A stretch of DNA of 13,241 bases, taken from Pseudomonadota bacterium (GTDB taxonomy: Bacteria; Pseudomonadota; Gammaproteobacteria; Burkholderiales; Burkholderiaceae_C). The notes under the pieces are model-generated. The model worked only from the letters and a program-made list of their open reading frames with translations, had not been told where the DNA came from and made no database searches. The DNA is taken from assembly GCA_023410975.1 (NCBI GenBank), contig JAEYPG010000130.1, positions 1-13,241 on the forward strand, in the 5' to 3' direction. The position numbers and the translations under genes were made by a program. How positions within the stretch are numbered: the stretch's first letter is position 1; each line of letters begins with the position of its first letter. This document shows, in pieces, positions 6,948-11,771 of this stretch.

Positions 6948-7697
6948 TCAGGCCGGCTGGTGCCCCAGGCCGACTGGCACCTTCGAAATACCGGTGAAAG
7001 CTCTTGCAAAGATCGTGATGTCCGGGTGCCACGTCCTGAAGACGAATTTGTAATAAGGGTGCTTCATGGCCGACCAATCAGCCTCGGCGCGCACGGAATC
7101 AAGCCAGAGAATCCGGTGCGGAATACCGCCGGCGTAAGTCAGCGGCACCTCCCGGTTGTCCCCGAACAGGTCTGAAAATCCCAGGGCACGGTATTGCCGC
7201 ATGAGCGCGGGCCGCGAGCCCGCATAAATGCCGGCCACCTGTGTCGCGATATTGTGCAAGTGACAAGCCTTGACCAGCGCCATGCGCACCAGCCGGTCGC
7301 CATAAGAGGGTTGAACGACCAGGCGGGTGATTTCTGAAACCAACAGGCCGCGCAGATGGGGCGGCTCCTCGATGCAGGAGTGAATCTGCAGCGGACGGCT
7401 GCGGTTGACCTGGATTCTGCACGAGCCCACGATCTCACCCGTGAGCTTGTCCTCGGCGCAGAAAATCACCACGTCCGGATCCTCGTCCAGCGGGTCGGCC
7501 TGTCCAAATTGGGCCGCCAACAAAGGAAGATGGTGCCCGTATGCGGCGGACCTTAATTGGCGCACCCGCGCGAGGTCCGCGGTATTGTCGACCACGCGCA
7601 CGTTGAATCCGAGAAGCTCACGCTGGGGCTGCTCATAAGTTTGGTTTTGCTCGGTTTTGGAAATTTGGACGGGAGCGACGAATTGCTGGCTTTCCAT
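6948..7697 (-). CDS. Autoinducer-synthase-like / N-acyl amino acid synthase (FeeM-like) acyltransferase
   Basis: A 249-residue soluble protein with the GNAT-type fold pattern of LuxI-like and FeeM-like acyltransferases, which move an acyl chain from acyl-ACP to an amine acceptor. Visible landmarks are an N-terminal VRQLRSAAYGHH (45-56) in place of the family's RYxVY region, the strand pair VVIFCAEDKLTGEIVGSCRI (76-95), SEITRLVVQP (121-130) which fits the conserved ExxRLxV segment, a long helix ALVKACHLHN (140-149), and RQYRALGF (167-174) near the acceptor end. A family-like tail HPYYKFVFRTWHPDI (213-227) follows. The ATG at 7697 has GAAGGG eight bases upstream; the longer frame to 7769 is rejected. 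The likely product is an acylated amino acid or similar signal; substrate is not readable from sequence. Other GNATs remain possible. It is convergent with the intact hybrid kinase, which suggests a signal/sensor pair. Confidence 0.78.
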   Translation of the reverse strand: MESQQFVAPVQISKTEQNQTYEQPQRELLGFNVRVVDNTADLARVRQLRSAAYGHHLPLLAAQFGQADPLDEDPDVVIFCAEDKLTGEIVGSCRIQVNRSRPLQIHSCIEEPPHLRGLLVSEITRLVVQPSYGDRLVRMALVKACHLHNIATQVAGIYAGSRPALMRQYRALGFSDLFGDNREVPLTYAGGIPHRILWLDSVRAEADWSAMKHPYYKFVFRTWHPDITIFARAFTGISKVPVGLGHQPA

Positions 7698-7741
7698 GAT
7701 GATGGCCCTTCTTGCTGAATCCCAATCAGTGGGGAGAAAAA

Positions 7742-7772
7742 CTCGGTGGCGAGATCGGGAGAACGCCACGAG
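7742..7772. promoter_or_regulatory. Inverted repeat upstream of the acyltransferase, candidate operator
   Basis: CTCG-g-TGGCG (7742-7751) and CGCCACGAG (7764-7772) are inverted arms of nine pairs with one bulged base and a 12-base spacer. The site lies 45-75 bases before the ATG at 7697, within the expected promoter window. Feedback control by the neighbouring regulator is an inference. Confidence 0.4.
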
Positions 7773-8100
7773 CGAATAAGGGCGTCAATTTCACCCCAGG
7801 TTCAGCCAGGCCAGTGGAGGAGGAACGGCAAGCAGGGTGGTGCGTGCCGCCTTGATTCGCGTCAACGGCAATGCCCTGGGACGTCATGGCGCCTGGAGCA
7901 GGGTGTAGAGCGGGTATTCCGTCGCCGTAATCGAGGCGGGACGTGAACGTTGCGTCCAAATGCGCACCGAACACGGTGGATCGAAGCGGCACTGCGCGGC
8001 CGGCGGACGGCTGCAAGCGCTTTGTGGGCAGCCTTGGACGCGCGGCCTTGCCGCTGTCCAGCCTCCAAGCACCGGTCCGGGGCCGGCGCCGACGTTGAAA

Positions 8101-8128
8101 CTGATATCAGCCCTGGTCAGTCCCAGGG
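8101..8128 (-). terminator. Hairpin plus palindrome after the unknown gene, possible terminator
   Basis: CCCTGG (8111-8116) and CCAGGG (8123-8128) form a 6-bp stem with a six-base loop, about 40 bases beyond the stop at 8169. On the minus strand it is followed by the perfect palindrome CTGATATCAG (8101-8110) and then TTTC. The arrangement suits a weak terminator, though the palindrome could be a protein site. Confidence 0.35.
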
Positions 8129-8168
8129 TTGTTACATCTGAGGAAGGCGCCGGCGGACGCCGTGCTTT

Positions 8169-8639
8169 TCAAGGGCCGACGTTCCAGCCCGTTGCAGCCG
8201 CCCGGACGCTGAGCCCGAAGTGGGTTTCCTGCGCCAGTAATTCGGTCAAGGTGGCGCCCAGGATTTCGGACGTGGCCTGCAGGTTGAACAAGCCGGCTTT
8301 TTCCAGCATGGGCGGTTTTCTCAGCGCGCCCCAGATACCGATGGCGGTGGCCAATCCTTTGAATTGATGTGCCGTCAGTTCGCTGTGTCCGTCGAGTATG
8401 CGCAGCGCCAGGGGCGGACCGGCGTGCCCCGGTGCGGGAAAGGCCCGGGCTGACCACACCGGCTGGCCATCCTGCGTCGCCATCCGGCGGATGTGCCAGA
8501 AGATCCAGCACACGAGGCCGCCATTGTCCAGCTCGACATCCTTTTCGTAAACGACGGCCGCCTTCACCGCAGCCAGATCGGCCGTGAGTGACAGCGACGT
8601 CAGCACGCCTTTGGGCAGGCAGGCAACCGATGAGCGCAT
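8169..8639 (-). CDS. Unrecognised 156-residue protein
   Basis: I do not recognise a family. Codon use is typical of the neighbours and the translation is protein-like: a mixed hydrophobic pattern, an internal segment DNGGLVCWIFWHIRRM (about 44-59), LALRILDG (about 84-91), then a mostly helical C-terminal half (LTAHQFKGLATAIGIWGALR and LTELLAQETHFGLSV). No signal peptide or clear membrane span is seen. The frame is open to 8948 but upstream of about 8700 it is Arg/Pro/His-rich, so the real start lies inside. ATG 8639 is the first ATG after the sequence becomes protein-like but has no good Shine-Dalgarno; a TTG about 27 bases earlier (in LSVNVPALM) is possible. It lies between the SIR2-like gene and the acyltransferase on the same strand. 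Confidence 0.62.
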   Translation of the reverse strand: MRSSVACLPKGVLTSLSLTADLAAVKAAVVYEKDVELDNGGLVCWIFWHIRRMATQDGQPVWSARAFPAPGHAGPPLALRILDGHSELTAHQFKGLATAIGIWGALRKPPMLEKAGLFNLQATSEILGATLTELLAQETHFGLSVRAAATGWNVGP

Positions 8640-8954
8640 GAGGGCCGGGACGTTGACGGACAAGCAACCAGATTTGGCCCCGTAGGCGACGGCCGTGTGG
8701 CAATAGATTGCATATGCGCGCTGCCGGCTCTGCGGGGGCGGGGTGGCTATTGTCCCCGATTGACCTGCCAGGCGGCTTGCAGCTTTTTGACCTGCGAAGG
8801 TGCCGGGCACGCTCGGCTTGGCCGCAGCTCTTCCCGCACGGGACCGCTTCTTTGCCCTGTGTGCTGGCGGTGGGTGAAAAGCGGCTTTACTGCGGGTTTC
8901 AACCACGGCATGCAAGTGGTGGCCCGCCAAATACCGTGAATCCTTCAAGCCTGA
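8640..8954. other. Spacer between the SIR2-like gene and the unknown gene
   Basis: No gene is supported in these 315 bases. The palindrome GCATATGC (8710-8717) and an inverted pair CAATAG (8701-8706) / CTATTG (8746-8751) flank the likely promoter zone of the unknown gene. No terminator-like hairpin was seen right after the SIR2-like stop. Confidence 0.5.
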
Positions 8955-9800
8955 TTACGTCTTGTTTCTTGCCGTGGCTTGGGGCTGGGCCGGCGCCTCG
9001 CCCACCAGCTCTTCCAGGAACGCCGCCAGCGCCGTCGACGGGTCTTCATCGGTGTCGGGCGAGATGGTTTCGATGCCCCATTGCGCCAGCACCGCCTGCT
9101 GCACCGGGTTGCGTACCGGCAGGAAGACGTACGAGGGCGGCTGCGGCACGCCGGGCACCGACACTTTCCACAGCCGCGAGAGCTTGTAGAAGAGGTAGCG
9201 GATGTTGATGTCCGCCAGGCTGTAGCCGATGAACAGCACCGAGCGGCCCAGCACGTCGGCGCGCAGCTTGATGTCCAGCGGCGACTCGAAGTCCAGCCGC
9301 CGGAAGTAGCTGGTCTCGTCGAGCACGATCGACTCGTCGTTCTCGAAGTCGCCGTGGAACTTGACGATCTGCGTCGCCTCGCGCCGGATGCGCGCGATGT
9401 CCGCCACGCTGACCACCTTCACGTACTCGCGCTGGTGATGCTCGAAGGCGTATTCGAGCCAGCGGTCGTAGTTGGTGGTGTAGATGATCTTGAAGTTGGC
9501 GCGCACGATCAGCTCGTGCACCCGCGAGCGGGCCACGGACATGTTGGGCGCGTGCCACTGGCGGTCCATCCAGCTGCGCAGCGGACCGATGTTGCCGTGC
9601 TGCAGCCGGAAGAACTCCGCCAGCGCCAGCGCGCTGCCATACCGGCGGTACTCCTCGGGCTTGTAGCCGAGCTCGCGCGCCATGTGGTCGATGAGTTCGC
9701 TCCACGGCGGCAAGCCCAGCGACTGAGACACGCCCGCCCCGACGAACAGGATCAGTTGCTCGCGCTCGTGCGCGGCCCGCAGCATGCCGATGTGCATCAT
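8955..9800 (-). CDS. Stand-alone SIR2-like NAD-binding protein
   Basis: About 281 residues making up a single SIR2-like domain. It shows the NAD-binding GAGVS (21-25), TTNYD (108-112), the catalytic-type His149 in KFHGD (147-151) and FIGYSLAD (190-197) near the C-terminal part of the fold. Proteins of this SIR2 group are typically NAD+ hydrolases in anti-phage systems (for example ThsA, DSR, SIR2-HerA) or uncharacterised stand-alone proteins; histone-type deacetylase zinc cysteines are absent here. No partner gene (HerA, Argonaute, TIR, SLOG) is visible nearby, so a defence role is only a possibility. The start is uncertain: ATG 9800 is chosen because it places a short lead before the first strand, with a weak GCAGG upstream; the frame is open to 10184 but the extra part reads as Arg-rich noise. 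ATG 9854 is an alternative. Confidence 0.88.
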   Translation of the reverse strand: MMHIGMLRAAHEREQLILFVGAGVSQSLGLPPWSELIDHMARELGYKPEEYRRYGSALALAEFFRLQHGNIGPLRSWMDRQWHAPNMSVARSRVHELIVRANFKIIYTTNYDRWLEYAFEHHQREYVKVVSVADIARIRREATQIVKFHGDFENDESIVLDETSYFRRLDFESPLDIKLRADVLGRSVLFIGYSLADINIRYLFYKLSRLWKVSVPGVPQPPSYVFLPVRNPVQQAVLAQWGIETISPDTDEDPSTALAAFLEELVGEAPAQPQATARNKT

Positions 9801-10060
9801 CCCAGCGCCTGCCCGCTGCCTGGCACGGAACGCGCGGGCACCGGTACGGCGCATGGCGTTGCCGCGGTTTCGACGCAGGGTGGGCTGATGGCGATGGACC
9901 TTGGCTTCATGGCGCGATTTTCCAAGCACGGGCTTTCTGGCAAGCCGGCCACCTCGCCGGCCCAACCATTCCGGCAAGGGCAAGTCCCACGGCATGAGCA
10001 CGCGGCTCGGGAAAGCTTCGAAACGGGCCGGGGAGCCACACAGCGCCGAAGCATCGGTCC

Positions 10061-10279
10061 TCAGACCGCCTCGGAGCCGTCCTGCGGACACAGAGCCCGG
10101 TTCACCTGCTTCAGGCGCTCCAGCAGGGCGTCCACGCGCTCCAGCAGCTCCGAGGGTGCCGCGACACCGCGCTGCCACTTGCACTGGATCGCCTGCTCCA
10201 GTGCCAGGAGCTCGGTTTCCACGGCATCGCGCCGTGCCCGCAACTCATCTTGCCTGTCCATGGACTGCACTCTGCCCAC
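10061..10279 (-). CDS. Small coiled-coil protein of unknown function
   Basis: A 72-residue highly charged protein, almost entirely helical. Leucine-heptad character is clear in ELRARRDAVETELLALEQAI and again in SELLERVDALLERLKQV, with a short linker between, suggesting a helical hairpin. It has no membrane span or signal. Codon use is strongly typical of the genome (many CTG, GAG, CGC), which supports coding. The GTG at 10279 has GAGGG five bases upstream and is preferred; an ATG at 10261 would give 66 residues. It lies upstream of the SIR2-like gene on the same strand with 260 bases between, so co-transcription is possible but unproven. No family recognised. Confidence 0.72.
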   Translation of the reverse strand: MGRVQSMDRQDELRARRDAVETELLALEQAIQCKWQRGVAAPSELLERVDALLERLKQVNRALCPQDGSEAV

Positions 10280-10413
10280 TTCGGCCCTCGGTGCTCAGTC
10301 GGGGCGCGCCTTCGTTTGGACCAGGAATGCACCGCTTTCTCCGGGAGGCACGGCAGGCCGCCATGCGCGCGCTGTGCATCGAGGAACGCCACACCAGCGG
10401 ACCGAGCTGCGGC

Positions 10414-10659
10414 TCAGGAGGCATGCGGATACTTGGCGGAGGCCGGCGCTTCGGAGCCCCAGGCGGTGTCGCGCTCATGTCCTTCGGGCTGCGGTTTGAA
10501 GGTAGGCGAGCTGTCCATACCGAGCGCCTGGGACGCACCTTCCAGCCAGCCGTTGCGCCAGTTTCTGGCTTCTAGGGAATTGCCTGGATACGGGCATTGC
10601 TTGATGAACTGCTCGCCGGCCTTGAATCCTTCGAGCCAATACTCTTTCAGATAAAGCAT
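10414..10659 (-). CDS. Ribosome modulation factor / CrpP-like small protein with C-terminal extension
   Basis: An 81-residue protein. The first 45 residues fit the Rmf-type pattern: GFKAG (11-15), KQCPYPGNSLEARNWRNGW (20-38), EG (40-41), comparable to the CPY...W..GW core of Rmf, which binds ribosomes and promotes 100S dimers in stationary phase. CrpP-type plasmid and ICE proteins share the same core, so the actual role cannot be fixed. Residues 46-81 are a Pro/Ser/Glu-rich tail not found in the short E. coli Rmf. ATG 10659 is chosen because GGGAG precedes it with nine-base spacing; a longer frame to 10719 exists but adds Arg-rich text. The gene is preceded by a long, partly AT-rich spacer. 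Confidence 0.78.
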   Translation of the reverse strand: MLYLKEYWLEGFKAGEQFIKQCPYPGNSLEARNWRNGWLEGASQALGMDSSPTFKPQPEGHERDTAWGSEAPASAKYPHAS

Positions 10660-10889
10660 GAAACTTGTCTCCCGTCGTCGGCCGCTGCCGGCGGCCGTAT
10701 TTGTCATCGCGGCTGGCACGCCCGTTCACGTAGCCCGGCATACCCCGGTCCGCTGCATCACTGCCAGCGACGTTCCCCAGGCCATTTCAAAGCAAAGCCG
10801 CTTTGGCCAAGATTTATTGTTTTCTCGCTTCAGACGGAAAAAATCCGCCTGGAAATGCACAAGAAGAAAATACGGATAACCCGAGGCTT

Positions 10890-10913
10890 GCAGCAGGGAG
10901 CTGCTGCTTTTCT
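10890..10913 (+). terminator. Plus-strand intrinsic-terminator-like hairpin
   Basis: GCAGCAG (10890-10896), loop GGAG, CTGCTGC (10901-10907), then TTTTCT. A perfect 7-bp stem with a tetraloop and T-tract on the plus strand is a textbook terminator shape. No plus-strand gene lies upstream in this region, so it may end a small RNA or antisense transcript, or be chance. Confidence 0.4.
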
Positions 10914-11009
10914 CCGGAGCGTTGGGTGCCGCCCAACAGCCGCACTAACTAGGCGGGTATTTTCTGCCGGTTTGGACAAGGTGGCATTCCCGGGTGGCCC
11001 TGACAAAGG

Positions 11010-11026
11010 CCCAGGAATTTCCTGGG
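11010..11026 (-). terminator. 17-bp palindrome downstream of the DUF456 gene, possible terminator
   Basis: CCCAGGAATTTCCTGGG is a perfect odd-centre palindrome about 80 bases after the DUF456 stop. On the minus strand the hairpin is followed by CCTTTGTC, a weak T-stretch. It may serve as a terminator, with the stem at 11039-11058 just before it. Confidence 0.35.
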
Positions 11027-11104
11027 GAAACTCGCATTCCGTCCTTGGGTCGGGACGGTCTGCTCAATCTCCGGAACCGCCGGACGGCGCCGGTGGGCAG
11101 AGCC

Positions 11105-11599
11105 TCAGACGAAGTAGGCGAACGCGAACACGCCCAGCATGCCCAGCATGCCCAGCGCCAACCCCAGCTTGGCCGCGATGGCGATGATGAAGCCCAGGCC
11201 CGCGGCGACGCCTGCGCGGGTGGCTTGGCCGGCGTGGCGGCGCACCGACCATTCGCCCGCCATGGCGCCCAGCACCGGCCCCACGATCAGCCCCGGCAAG
11301 CTCGCGAAGGCGCCCACCACGGCGCCGATGGCCGCGCCGGCCATGGCCCGGCCGCTGGCGCCGGCACGCCGCACACCCAGCGCCGCGGCGGCGTAGTCCG
11401 CCAGCCAGGCCAGCAGCGCCATGAGCGCCAGCAAACCGACCGTCAGCAGGCTCACGCGCGAGTAGCCGTCCAGCCATGCCGCCAGCCACAGCCCGCCGAA
11501 CAGCAGCGGCGTGCCCGGCAGCAGCGGCAGCACCACGCCGGCCAAGCCCAACACCACGGCCACGATGGCCGCAACCCAGAGCAGAAAAGTGGTGTCCAT
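11105..11599 (-). CDS. DUF456 family small membrane protein
   Basis: A 164-residue, strongly hydrophobic protein matching the DUF456 pattern. It has a first span pair around VLPLLPGTPLLFGGLWLAAW (24-43), a middle span (about 50-72), a glycine/alanine-rich segment with GAFASLPGLIVGPVLGAMAG (96-115) followed by E116, and a last span ending in FAFAYFV. Four or so membrane segments are expected. Family function is unknown; the Gly-rich part resembles glycine-zipper membrane segments. The start at ATG 11599 is preferred over a TTG at 11614. It is downstream of putA on the same strand with a 172-base spacer that contains a strong hairpin, so separate transcription is likely. Confidence 0.9.
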   Translation of the reverse strand: MDTTFLLWVAAIVAVVLGLAGVVLPLLPGTPLLFGGLWLAAWLDGYSRVSLLTVGLLALMALLAWLADYAAAALGVRRAGASGRAMAGAAIGAVVGAFASLPGLIVGPVLGAMAGEWSVRRHAGQATRAGVAAGLGFIIAIAAKLGLALGMLGMLGVFAFAYFV

Positions 11600-11688
11600 G
11601 CGCCGACAGTGCAAGCAGCAGGCCGGGCCGTGCGCCGAGCTTTCGGGAAGGAGCGTGACCGGCGCCGGCGTGGCTTGCGGGCCGCGAA

Positions 11689-11717
11689 GGAGCGATCGGC
11701 TTCCCAGCCCTCGCTCC
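11689..11717 (-). terminator. Stem-loop between putA and the DUF456 gene
   Basis: GGAGCGA (11689-11695) pairs with TCGCTCC (11711-11717), and inside it GGCT (11698-11701) pairs with AGCC (11706-11709) around a TCCC loop. This gives an 11-bp stem with a small internal bulge, 55 bases after the putA stop. There is no T-run, so it is best described as a probable 3' end structure of the putA mRNA. Confidence 0.5.
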
Positions 11718-11771
11718 AGGCAGAACGGGCGACACGTGAGGAGCCCCGCGCGCCGCGCTTTCCAAGTCCGC

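Larger units (their letters stand above)
7698..8168. other. Long intergenic region upstream of the acyltransferase
   Basis: These 471 bases hold no convincing gene; open frames on both strands lack plausible starts or read as Arg/Pro-rich text. The region should carry the acyltransferase promoter (minus strand) near its left end, with the inverted repeat at 7742-7772. A short hairpin CACCG-AACA-CGGTG lies at 7965-7978, and the 3' end signals of the next minus-strand gene are at 8101-8128. Confidence 0.55.
10660..11104. other. Intergenic region rich in hairpins upstream of the Rmf-like gene
   Basis: These 445 bases hold no convincing protein gene. An AT-rich stretch around 10810-10870 is the likely promoter zone for the Rmf-like gene. 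Hairpins seen are 10831-10851 (stem of eight with one mismatch, loop AAAAA), 10890-10907 followed by TTTT, 10921-10937 (GTTGGG-N5-CCCAAC), the 17-bp palindrome at 11010-11026 and 11039-11058 (CCGTCC-N8-GGACGG). The last two lie downstream of the DUF456 gene and may end its transcript. Confidence 0.55.

Noticed and set aside
7726..8016. Minus-strand frame of 96 codons upstream of the acyltransferase
   Set aside because: It starts at TTG without a ribosome site, is Pro/Ser/His-rich and matches nothing; the region is better read as a promoter spacer.
8701..8751. CAATAG / CTATTG inverted pair as a possible terminator or operator
   Set aside because: The arms are only six bases and the loop is 39 bases; likely chance.
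8979..10499. Long plus-strand open frame of about 500 codons across the SIR2-like gene
   Set aside because: It is the antisense shadow of the SIR2-like gene and flanking DNA; it is rich in His, Arg, Gln and Val runs with no domain motif.
11130..11160. Tandem GCCCAGCAT units resembling a short repeat array
   Set aside because: They lie inside the DUF456 coding sequence and encode the LGMLGMLG membrane segment; only about three units are present, so it is not a CRISPR or VNTR.
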